A DNA stretch of 64,000 nt from Vigna angularis (taxonomy: Eukaryota > Streptophyta > Magnoliopsida > Fabales > Fabaceae). The stretch covers positions 20,627,501 to 20,691,500 of the forward strand of contig NC_068973.1 of assembly GCF_016808095.1 (NCBI RefSeq), in the 5' to 3' direction. This document shows positions 44,264 through 55,500 of the stretch, one piece after another (positions within the stretch are counted from its first letter, which is position 1; each line of letters begins with the position of its first letter). The position numbers and the translations under genes are program-made. The notes below the pieces were generated by a model, which worked only from the letters and a program-made list of their open reading frames with translations, was not told the origin of the DNA and ran no database searches.

Positions 44264-46921
44264 GTTGAAGCTATCAAATTAATACTACTTTTCAAGGCAG
44301 CTTCAGTATTGCCAAGCAGTATTCAAGAAGGTAGATAGGGCTAAAGTAATCCTGAGTCGTCTCCCAACAAACACGGAATTACTTTTGAATATCTGACTCT
44401 TACGAATGTTATGCAATGCTTATGGATAAAAGTAATGTTTGGAGAATGTTTAAAGAACAAATAAGAAACTTAAAAACAGTTACGATGAAATAGGCTAATT
44501 TCACTGCTTTTCCAAGATAGATTCATCATCGGTTATTCACGGATAATTGTTCAATTGATTATTGTTGAAGTTTCAAATTAATTAAAGTACATTCTTAATT
44601 AATTCGAGGGCGATCATGCATTTAACCAAAGTAAATTCTCAATCAAATGCAAAACCTTTCTAGATTATTCACAATAAATTCAACCAAAGTACATTCTCAA
44701 TCAAATTCTATTGTGTTTAATCATGTCTTGATGGAAGAACGAATTGGCTGATTCAGGTGGAGGAACAAATCAACCAAGATCACCTATGACTTGGACCATA
44801 GAAGCACCCAGCAATGGAAGAGGTGCTTCGGCAATGCAGCGGAATGGGTTGAAGATGATTGGAGGAAACAGAAAAGTGTGGAAGTCACTCTGAAGAGGTG
44901 TTCGGTGGTTGGATTGGAGAAGATATAATGACTCGGTGATGAAGATAAGGTTGGAATGAAACAATGGTTCAGTGAAGGAGAAACTGAAATGAGGGAAGTG
45001 TTTTAGGTGTTGAAATGTGATGCGGATGGGTGGAGATATGCTAGTAATGGAGCCTAGCTAGGGAGAGAGGCTAGAGGAAACTCTCAAGCTCTCTCTCGGT
45101 GCCCTTCAATAAGAAGAAATTTCTGGACAGCATCAACAGAAAACAGTTCTTCATTCCAATCAAAGGTCGGTTACAACCAATGGAGCAATGTATTTAAAGG
45201 AGAAACCAAGCTCCTGGTTCACGTCTACAACGTTAACTATGATGCAAGGGCCAGCTGTGCAAGTGGAAAGAAAACGTGAGTGGCTACGTGGCCTATCAAA
45301 CAAGAAGCTGGTGAAGAAACGTGAGTGGCAACTGGTGCATTTGTTGACGCTGGGCGCAAACCCTCATTTGTTGAGCACTAGGCTATCTTCAACTTCAACC
45401 AAGATGCTGGTTGGAATGTGACTCATGTGGGCTTCCAAAGCAGCTTACTATGGATCCAAGTGAAGATTCCAACATTCCTCTAAGTGAAGATTTGGCTTGC
45501 TTCTTCATTCTTGATGTTTCCTTGCTTCTTGATTTATCAAGTTTCTTGGCTAGTTGATCCATGATCTCCTAGCTTTATTAGACCCTACAAAACACATATA
45601 AACATATTAAAGAGAATCCTACTAAGACTTAGAGAAAGAAAATTAAGAATGAGTCTTTAACAATCCATCTTCACTTCCCTTTCTTAGCCTTAGCTTAAGT
45701 TGATACTCCTTTGAATGGAATGCCCTAAATGGGTTTCCATCATGTCTATTCTTAAATCTCCTAACCAAATTAAAAGCTAATCAATCAAAGTAAATTCTCA
45801 ATTGATTATAGTTGAAATTATTACTAATCAATCAAAGTACATTCTCAATTGATAGTAAAAACCATTTAATCATATGAAAGTTCCTAACTTAAATCAAAGT
45901 AGATTCTCAATTTAAACCTAGAAACCCTAAACTCATATAATCAATATGCATGTAGATTCAAACACATTATGATGCAAAAATCTTTGCTTTTAACAAGATA
46001 GAGAGATGAAAGACATAGAGAGAGAACAACTTAAATCAATAACCAAAGTAAACAATTGCATTAACTCAATCTAACCTCAGAATCCATAATGGAATTACAG
46101 CAGAATAGCCCTAGATGCTTAGCTCTCCATGAATGGAGTTTAATACAAGATGAAAATAAGAGAGAGAGAGAAGTATGAGAGAATGAATGAATTAAGTGAA
46201 GTCCCTTTTTCTGCATCCCTTGGGTCTCTTTATATAGGCTTGATTGGGCTTGGACTCTGAATAGTTTGTTGATAAGATATTTTCTGTTGATATATTATAT
46301 CTTTCAAATATTCATTAGATTAAATCAGTTTTAAAGAATATTTGATAGATATTAACTCAATTATCTTATATCATATATCTTCCAAATAACTAAAAGATTT
46401 AGATAATGATAAAATTATTTGGAAGATTTTTTCTGTTGATATTCCCAAATTAAATTCAACAACTGAATTTTATCTTTTAGATTTTCTGATTTTCCAAAAT
46501 TGCACAAATACCCTGAAATTTCCTCTATTTGCACTTTAGCCCCTTTAGAATTATCCAAAATTGCATCAAAACCCCTGTTTGACCAACTTTTACCAGCTTT
46601 GACTAAGGAAGGGCGCGACCAATGAGAGCTTGCCACGTGGCAACCCTCTTTCTCACCCAATTAGGATTTCAAATAAAATCTTATTTTGGCCTTAATTTGC
46701 AATTTTGACCAATAAAGTTTCAATTTCAGCTGCACAAATAAATATTAGAACATCCAAGAATAATTTATGCAACTAAAAATCAGTTTTTAAGTCTCTTTTT
46801 ATTCCCAAACCCAAAAATTCCAATCATCACAAATCCTCTTTAAATCAATCATTCAAGCACATGAATTTCATCAAAAATTTAATTTTAAAGCATAAATGTG
46901 GGCATAAATATGCACTCATTA
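44264..46921 (-). mobile_element. Element inserted in the copia leader, 2658 bp, flanked by GCTGTC
   Basis: GCTGTC occurs at 44258-44263 and 46922-46927. Removing the insert joins the copia leader smoothly to its gag. Read on the minus strand, it starts TAATGAGTGCATATTTATGC, resembling the start of large plant gypsy LTRs. Without its own nested insert it is about 1.64 kb and non-coding, so a solo LTR of a large gypsy element is the best guess. Repeated motifs of the form CAAAGTACATTCTCAAT occur at about 44585, 44625, 44690, 45790, 45835 and 45895. TSD length (5 or 6) and exact ends are uncertain. Confidence 0.65.
44729..45742. mobile_element. Solo LTR, 1014 bp, TSD TGTCT, nested
   Basis: TG..CA unit (starts TGATGGAAG, ends TTTCCATCA, which are inverted copies of each other) flanked by exact TGTCT repeats (44724-44728 and 45743-45747). 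No coding. It interrupts the repeat array of the element around it. Confidence 0.75.
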
Positions 46922-46984
46922 GCTGTCAAAGACTTGGGTTCTTGATAGAAGTCTATGCGATTGATGAATGACGGGAAGTGATAT

Positions 46985-47912
46985 TTCAACGGCTAACATT
47001 CCAATACTCACAGAGAAAAATTGGAATAGATGGAGCACATAGATGAGAGTATTGCTCAAATTTCAAGATGTGAGTGATGTTATTGAAGGAGATGGTCGAG
47101 AGCTTGATCTTAGTGCTTCAGAAGATCAGAAAGTTGTAACCAAGAGGAAGGACAACAAGGCATTGTTCATTATTCATCAATGTGTTGATGATGCCCATTT
47201 TGAGAAAATACATAACATAGTTATTGCCAGAGAAGCCTGGAGTATATTGGTTAGATGTCACGTAGGAGGGGAAAAGATAAAGAAAGTGAAGCTCCAAACC
47301 CTTAGAAGGTAGTATGAGCTACTGCAAATGGAGGAAAGTGATAGAGTTGGTGAGTATGTTAACAAATTCCCGACCATAACAAATCATATGAAAGGGTGCG
47401 GAGAGGCTATCAATGATCTTATGATTATTGAGAAAGTCATGAGATCATTGCCACAGAAGTTTGATTACATAGTGGTTGCGATATAAGAGTTGAAAGATCT
47501 TTCCAAGATGAAGGTTGAAGAGCTTCAGAGTTCTTTAAAAGCACATGAAATGAGAATGGTTGATAGGAATCCTATCAAGAATGATGAACAAGCCCTGAAA
47601 GTGCACAATTTCAAAAATGACGAGAAGAAGAAACAAAAGAGGTGGACATGGAATTGGAAAGGGAAACGTATAAAAGGAAATTTGAAAACTAATAAGACCA
47701 AGGATGATCATGATGACAAGTCTATATCAGTGGAGAAGAAAGGAAGATCAGAGAAGAATTATCAAAAGAAGGATAAAAGAAGTGTCAAATGCTTTAACTG
47801 TCACAAGTATGGACATTACTCCTATGAATGTTATGCTGATAAGGGAAAGCAGAAGAACCATCAAAGGAAGGAAGCATATGTTGTCAAGAGGATTCAGATT
47901 TTGAGCCACTAA
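46985..47912 (+). pseudogene. Copia gag, broken
   Basis: Begins with an ANIPILTEKNWNRW-like stretch near 46995, typical of the start of copia gag, then an EAWSIL motif near 47235. A TAG at 47310 and a further stop near 47485 break it. The last part (47490-47912) is very rich in Lys and carries a CCHC zinc knuckle (CFNCHKYGHYSYEC) near 47810. Confidence 0.8.
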
Positions 47913-47929
47913 CCTTGATGGTAACCATT

Positions 47930-49250
47930 TCTACTAAAACTTCTAATTCGCATGCTGACTTGTGGTACCTAGATTCTGGGTATTCAAACCATATGACATG
48001 CCATCAAGAATGACTGATCAATTTTGATTCTACAAAGAAGAGTAGAGTGAAGTTTGCCAATGATAGTACTTTGAAGGTGGAAGGAATTGGAGATGTTGTG
48101 ATTCGAAGGAGAAATGGTTTGCATGTTGTGATCACTGGTATATTACTTGTTCTTGACATGAAGTGCAATTTATTAAGCATTGGCCAGTTGATCCAAAGGG
48201 GCTTTAAAGTAGTGATGGAAGACAACAAAGTCGAGCTATTTGATGTTAACAAGAACCTAATCTTGAGAAGCAAGATTTCCAATAACAGAGCATTCCAGAT
48301 CAATAAGGAAGCAGTGGAAAGTTATTAGTGTATAGCTTCAGTAAAGGTCAGTGATGAAAGCTGGTTGTGGCATTTGAGTTATGGTCATTTGAACTTCAAG
48401 AGTTTACAACAACTCAATATGAAGGAGATGGTTCTTGGATTGCCTAACATCATACTACCAGAAAAGGTTTGTGAAATTTACATGGCTGGGAAATAGACAA
48501 GGATATCATTTAAAACACATTTAAGCATGAGAGTAAAAGACTGCCTAAGTGTATTTCATTCAAACATTTGTGGTCTGATTGAGGTGCCTACAATTGTTGG
48601 AAATAGGTACTTCATTACATTCATTGATGAGTACAATAGAATGATCTGGGTGTACACGATTAAGATGAAAAATGACGCACTGGAAATATTTATAAGATTC
48701 AAAGCAAATGTTGAAAGGGAAAGTGGAAGACAACTGAAGATTCTTACAACAAACGGACGAGGAGAATATACATTCACTGCCTTTGAGAGCCACTGCCAGA
48801 GGTATAGAATAACTCATGAGATCACCGCCCCATACACTCCTTAGCATAATGGGCTTGCAGAAAGGAGGAACTAGATGATCCTCGACATTCTAGAAGTATG
48901 ATAAAGGAGAAGGCGTTGCCATGAAAATTGTGGGGTGAGGCAGTGTCCATAGTTATCCATTTTCTTAACAGATGTTCAACGAAGAAATTAGAAGGAAAAG
49001 TGCCAATTGAAGCGTGAACAGGTGAGAAGCTGACATTTGTCCATTTGAAGGTGTTCGGTTCACTCGCCTTTGTGCATGTACCTGATCAGAAAAGATCGAA
49101 GCTGTAGGATAAAAGTAAGGTTATGTTATTCATTGGATATCACCCCACTGGTGCTTATAAGCTTTTCGATCCAATTGAAGAGAAGTTTGTTCTGAGTAGA
49201 GACGTGTTGATCCTAGAAAATGAGAGTTGGGACTGAAATCAGAAACACAC
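47930..49250 (+). pseudogene. Copia protease and integrase, broken
   Basis: The protease active site is LDSGYSNHMT near 47970 (Asp-Ser-Gly kept). A pre-integrase motif WLWHLSYGHLN lies near 48365. The integrase core runs from about 48560 (FITFIDEYNRMIWVY) to a PYTP near 48835, where a stop (TAG at 48842) comes just before the NGLAERRN motif with the catalytic Glu. Several further stops lie between 48325 and 48500. Confidence 0.8.
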
Positions 49251-49432
49251 CAGTCTAGTGAAGACAAAAATAGTTGACGATGATGATAATTCCATCTCAA
49301 CAGAGCCAGGAATCACGTCTGGAAATAGGATGGAATGCAGAATTGTGAAGTTGGCAGACCACGAAGACAGCGTGTGCAACCACAAAGATTTGGTGAATGT
49401 GAAGTATATTCAGACGCACAGATCGGTGATGA

Positions 49433-51024
49433 GGGGGATCTGGTTCATATGACTCTGCTAGCAGGAGCAGAACCTATAGACGAAGTTGAAGCTTTGAAAG
49501 AACCAGTGTGGAGAAATACAACGAAGGAAGAGATTGAGTCCATTGAAAAGAATAAAACTTGGCAGCTTGTTAATCTTCCAACTAGGAAGAAGAGTATTGG
49601 AGTGAAGTGGGTGTTAAAACGAAAGCTAAAGCCCGATGGATCAGTCTCTAAGTATAAAGTCAGACTGGTTGCAAAGGGCTTCCTTCAAAGGCAAGGTTTT
49701 GATTTTATTGAGGTTTTTGCACCAGTAGCACGAATGGAGACTATTCTGCTGGTGATCGCTGTGGCGTGTGCAAGATGTTGGTCCTTGTTCCAGCTTGATG
49801 TGAAGTCAACTTTCTTGCAGGTCCTTTGAAGGAGGAGGTGTATGTCCAACAGTGTCCTGGATTTATTAACGAAGGTAGAGAACACCAAGTATACAAGTTG
49901 CAGAAGTCGTTATACGAGTTGAGATAAGCCCTAGAGCTTGGAATAAATGTATTGATTCATTCTTGCTTAATCTCAATTTCACCAGATGCATTGTTGAACA
50001 TGGTGTATATGTAAAAGGAGAAAAAATAGAAGATTTGTTGATTATCTGTTTGTACGTGGATGATCTGCTCATCACTGGATCAAATGTAGACCACATAGAA
50101 GAGTTTAAGAGAGTTTTGCAGTCAGAATTTGTGATGACTGATCTGGATAGGTTGAGCTATTTTTTGGGAATGGAGTTCACTTACACTGTAGCAGGTTTGA
50201 TCTTGCATCAAAGGAAATATATTAAGGAGTTGCTGGGAAGATTTAGTATGACTGCATGCAACTTAGCAAGGAGTCCAATTAAAGTCAATCTGAAGTTGAC
50301 TAAGAATGAAACCGAAGAGGATGCTGAAGAAACAGTGTTCAAACATATTGTAGGTTCCCTGTGTTTCCTGTGCAATAACAGACTAGACTTATCGTTTAGT
50401 GTGGGTTGATAAACAAATTTATGAGCAACCCAAAGAAGTCACACATGCTTGTGGCCAAGAGGTTCTTGAGGTATGTCAAAGGCACTGCAGATTTTGGAAT
50501 ATTATTTCAAACTAGGAGGCAGAAGGTAGATGTGGAAGGCTTGGAACTTGTTGGTTTCAAGGACACTGATCATGGTGGTGATTGCGTTGAAAGAAAGAGC
50601 ACATCAGGCTACCTATACATGCTAAATGGATCTCCTATTTCATGGTATTCGAAGAAGCAGCCAATGGTAGCACTGTCCAGTTGGGAGGCCGAATATATAG
50701 CTGGAAGTTATGCAGCATGTCAAGGGGTTTGGCTTGAGGAAGTCCTAAAAGAATTGTTGATTCCTATAAAAAATCAATTATAGTTGAAGATAAATAATGT
50801 ATGCCATAAATCTATCTAAAAATCCTGTGAGTCATGGCAGGAGTAAACACATTGAAGTAAAGTACCATTTCCTTAGATACATAGTAAACAAAGGAAGAAT
50901 AACATTGATTTACTACAACACTGAAGCACAATTAGCGGATGTTTTTAGAAAAGTAGTAAAGATTGAAAGGTTTGAATGGTTGAGGAAGGAGATTAGAGTT
51001 AGATCTTGTGAATGCTTGACTTGA
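49433..51024 (+). pseudogene. Copia reverse transcriptase and RNase H, broken
   Basis: The reverse transcriptase starts with EPVWRNTTKEEIESI (about 49500), then KARLVAKGF-type and FAPVARMETI motifs. A frameshift near 49820 follows. The YVDD catalytic box (LYVDDLLITGS) is kept at about 50053. RNase H pieces run from 50406 to 50783 (a KRFLRYVKGT motif and an EAEYIA motif), and the usual SKHIEVKYHF end appears near 50840. Broken by a TGA near 50407 and other stops. Confidence 0.82.
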
Positions 51025-51031
51025 GGGGAAG

Positions 51032-51182
51032 TATTAGTTGTAACAAGTCAAGGGGTTATTTTCTGTTAGCAGTTTTTCTTTCGTGATAAACTTTGTATGT
51101 TCTGTATATAAAATTACATCAATGCAGTATCATAATAAGAGAGACACTTCACTATTCATTTTTCTCTTCCAATTCTCCAACA
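51032..51182 (+). repeat. 3' LTR of the copia element (151 bp)
   Basis: Matches 43994-44145; preceded by GAGGGGAAG, followed by the ATCTC TSD. Confidence 0.85.
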
Positions 51183-51187
51183 ATCTC

Positions 51188-52505
51188 ATAATCCTTGAAC
51201 ACCAATTGATTTAAAAATACTTATAGATGTAAAATCATTAAGTATCAATTAAATCATTCACATGGAGTAGAGAGGAATTCATGTTGTTTGTAATGTAAAA
51301 TTTTCAACTCCAACAATATATTTGTGCCTTTTTTTAGTAAACTTGGTAAATTTCATTTATTAGAGAAACATGATTAGGGGTGTAATGAATATGTATGGTT
51401 GAATATGTGAGTTTTAGGCAGGTCTTGATAAATTAAGGTTTGTGAATAGAGAATAGAAGGAAGCTTTAACAATAAGACTTTAAAAAATGGAACAAAATAA
51501 TTTATGGCTAATAGAAATTATACGAGAAAAATATATGAAATATAAAATAGGATGTTCAATATCTTGCTAAAACATACTCTGTCAAAAAGATTGGATGTGA
51601 TAATTGAATTTCTTAAGACACTGTTTTGGAATGTTTCATAATAGAAAGACAAGTGAAGGAAACATCTCTAGAAAAATTCAACTAAACAAACTTATTCTAC
51701 GTGAACATTTTTTTTAATGTTTTTTCAATACTTTTTCAACTTACACAATACTATATATTACGTTAAAAAAGTTATTATATTTATATATTTTAAATAATGT
51801 TATTAAAATATAATAATCTTTTTACAAATTGTCTTCATTTGTTATTTTTTTAGAAAATAATATTTATGAAATGTTAATAAATTATATTACGTGTACATTG
51901 ATGAAATTATATCGTCGTACATTAATAAATTTGATAGATTTACATATAAAAATATTATATTTCATTTCACATAGTCTTAAATCTGATTTGATCAAATTAT
52001 GTTCGTATTTAGATGTAAATAAATTTTGATGGACTTTTTTATCCTTGAATTCTTTATTAAAATTTATTTTCACAAAAAAAAGAAAATTAGGTCCTATTCT
52101 TAAACACATTCAACTATCAACTTATGGAATAAGTTTTGGTTCTTTAATTATTTGTGTGCACATTTTATTTTATTTTACCGTGAATTGGGTCAAAAAGAAA
52201 TCCAGGCCCAAATAATTTACAAGATAGTAATTTTGGGCTTACCCAAGTATGAAAAATGATCATGTTAGATGTTTTCAATTTCGGATTCGAGAATGAAATA
52301 CTCTACCCTAGGTCCCACCGTAAGCATTTCTGCATATTTGTTCTAGCACCTTCTGTGTCGTTCATCTATTTTCCGTCGCAACACAACGCTACGCCGCAGC
52401 AATTTACCACTGTTGAGTTGTCCAAGTCCGATAGCATTTCACTTCTTGCCACGTAAATTTGAATCGCTTTTGCGTTGCCTCTAAAGTTCTTATCTTTCTT
52501 CAAAA
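51188..52505. other. Intergenic DNA upstream of the DRG gene
   Basis: AT-rich, no gene. The last 350 bases, richer in GC, must hold the promoter and 5' UTR of the DRG gene, but no clear TATA box is seen. Confidence 0.4.
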
Positions 52506-55500
52506 ATGGCGACGGTGATGCAGAGAATCAAAGATATCGAAGATGAGGTACTTTTTCGAAGTGTAATATGGGGAATGATTGTGGACGTTCGATTTACTCA
52601 AGCGGAACATTAACAATTCTTGTACTGCTGATTTAGCACTCTATTAATTTAGAAAAAAAATGAGATTAATGTTACTGTGCCGCAGCAGGGTTTTCCTTTT
52701 CCTTTTTTTTTTACATTGCTTTTATATATTTTTTGATATTTGATTAAGGATTATGAGTTTTTCTGCCATATAACTGTTTATTAGCGACTGTTTGTTCTTC
52801 ATTTTTTATTTGCATAGCTGCTACGCTCTATCCTGTTTTCGTTGTTTTTATTTCCGATATGATTGATAAATTCTACTTTGCTATTTGCAGATGGCAAGGA
52901 CCCAAAAAAACAAGGCAACTGCTCATCATTTGGGCTTGCTGAAGGTGAGCACCTAAGTGGGTTTGGTGTTAAATAGTATTTTGAAAAAGAAAAAAGAGAT
53001 CAATTATGTGCATTGCCTGTGTTCTGTCTGAATTTTTTTGGTGGTTGATTATTTGTATGTTGGCTGTAGTTGTGGTTGATTATTGAAGACAATGTAATAC
53101 CTTAGTTCGTTTTATTTCAAACTTAGAGAAAAAAATGCCCTTTCAAGTACTGAAATATTCATTTGGTCTTGTCTGACTTGGTTGTAAGCATTGGGAAATG
53201 TAGCTTATTCACCGAGTATTGTCCTGTACATATATTAGACGTCGTGCCACATTCTACTAATACAATTGACCGAGTTTTTCTCCGTATATAGTAAGGATTC
53301 TAGTTTAAATTTCATATTACTCATTTCTATCCCCAGTTCTATATTTATAGTGGAAGTGGTATTTTTTAATCATGGTACTTTCTGCCGGTGTGATCTGCCT
53401 ACTTTGTCTTCACTCCATTCATTATAGTAATTCCCAACCCACTGCTGTGTTTAGCGATATCCTCATAATTTGGGTGCATGCTGCTTGTATACTTATAACC
53501 CTTTGGGTAAACATATGTTTATATCTAACATAAGGGCATACAAGTCTGAATGTATGGAATCTTATCCTGCTTGTCTTTATTTTCCTGTTTCTACATCAAG
53601 TGGATCTTTCATGTAAACGTCTTCTGATGTGAATTGAACGCAAGATGAGTGATTTCTGTATTCTGCTCATATTTATAATTCATTCCTGATTGTTCCCTTC
53701 TTTGACATTTTCAAGTTCTTCTTTCCTGTATCCCGTTGTTTTTGTTGAGGATTGGTTCACTACTATTTGTTGCCAGGCTAAACTTGCAAAGCTGCGAAGG
53801 GAGCTCCTCACCCCTTCATCAAAAGGAGGTGGCGGTGCTGGTGAAGGTTTTGATGTCACTAAAAGTGGGGATTCAAGAGTTGGTCTTGTGGGCTTCCCTT
53901 CAGTTGGAAAATCTACTTTACTTAATAAGTTGACTGGGACATTTTCTGAGGTATGGATGTATTTTAGGTGTTATAAATTTTCTTCTTTAATGCTTGGTAT
54001 CTTGGGTGGTGGTGGTGGGATGCATAAGGGTTTTCCAAATTATATAAAGTTTAGGTTGTGTTAACGATTAAGGATTTTTCTGATGATTTTACTTGTTTTG
54101 TTTATAGGTTGCGTCCTATGAGTTTACTACCTTAACTTGCATCCCAGGAGTGATAACTTATCGTGGAGCTAAAATCCAGGTATCCTATGTTGATACAATC
54201 GTGACGTTACTTTGCACAAGGTGCCTGTTTGAATGAGCTTCTCTGTGGGGACATCTAGGAAAGAAGATATTTTACTCTCTTAGAAGTCCTCCTGGTGAAA
54301 CTTGTCCATACAACCTCATGGTATTCTGTTTGAGTTGAAAAACTAGGGATGCTTAAAGCTAAATTTAGTTATACCTGTTCTTGTATTAGTTGAGGTAAAA
54401 TTAAGGGGATACGTGAATGCTGCTGGTTTATATTTGTAGCTTCTGAATATAACCTGCAGTCGTGCTCAGCTTTTTAAAGAACATCAGTGTACAGGTTTTG
54501 GTGAATTTATTTCTCCATCCTCTCGATGTTCATTTTTCCATATTAGTAAATTGTGTTGGTTGTTTGGACGAGCTATCCCTAGACTACTTGAAGAAATAAA
54601 CGCCTAAAAGTGATGAAAGTTTGATCTTCTGTTATTGGACTGTTTCTGTTGATATTTTTATTCATATTACAAATGGATATATTTTTGGAATTTTATTTTG
54701 ATTTGGCTGTAGATTTTTTAAAATTAAAATTTTAAGAATATCTCTTTAGATTCCTTATACTTGTACTATTCAGTACTGTCTGTTTCTATTGTTAAATAAG
54801 GCATGAAATTTTTTGAAGATTTTCTATTACTAAGCAGAGGTTTGTTTTTTTTCGCTGTTTCTTTATATAACTAATTTAGGCATTAAAGTATTATGTGAGA
54901 ACTCTTGTCCTCTGAATATTTTTTGTTTTCTTCATAAAATTTCCAACGCTGAAAGTGTAGCCTCAATTAATTTGAACTTGGGTGCTGTTGCATGACAATC
55001 ATTTGTACAACTTTTAATATGCTTGTGGTGTAGTTGTTCAATTTTTAAGTAGTAATTGTTCAATTTTGTGTGGCAGTTGTTGGATCTCCCTGGAATTATT
55101 GAGGGTGCTAAGGATGGAAAGGGTAGAGGAAGGCAGGTAAGAAAAAATAGTTTGTTTTGGTAATGCTTAAACTACGTTTTCTATCATTTGTAACAATGCT
55201 ATTAGATAGTTTCAATTAACCTAGCCAAAGCATTTTATGTAAGTAAAGTTTGGGGTGTAGTCAAAGTTCAGTCAAAATATCATTTCTTTTTTCTTTTCAG
55301 AGTGGAAAGTTCCTAATATATTTTAAAAAAGAAAATGTTTCTCTTATCTTTTGTTCAATGTGTATAATTGAGGTGAAATTTGTATCATATTTAGACACAT
55401 GAAGGTTTGTGTTCTGTCTTAACTGGTCTTTTTGTTTGTGCTAAAAGTAGCGATTGCTAAAAAGCCATTTTGTTTTAAAGTGATTCTTATATAAGTAGAA

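Larger units (their letters stand above)
43994..51182 (+). mobile_element. Degraded Ty1/copia element with nested insertions, TSD ATCTC
   Basis: Short LTRs at both ends, exact ATCTC TSDs (43989-43993 and 51183-51187), a primer site after the 5' LTR and a GAGGGGAAG polypurine tract before the 3' LTR. The order gag, protease, integrase, reverse transcriptase, RNase H is the copia order. Removing the 2.66-kb insertion leaves an element of about 4.5 kb, a normal copia size. Many stops and frameshifts show it is old. Confidence 0.88.
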
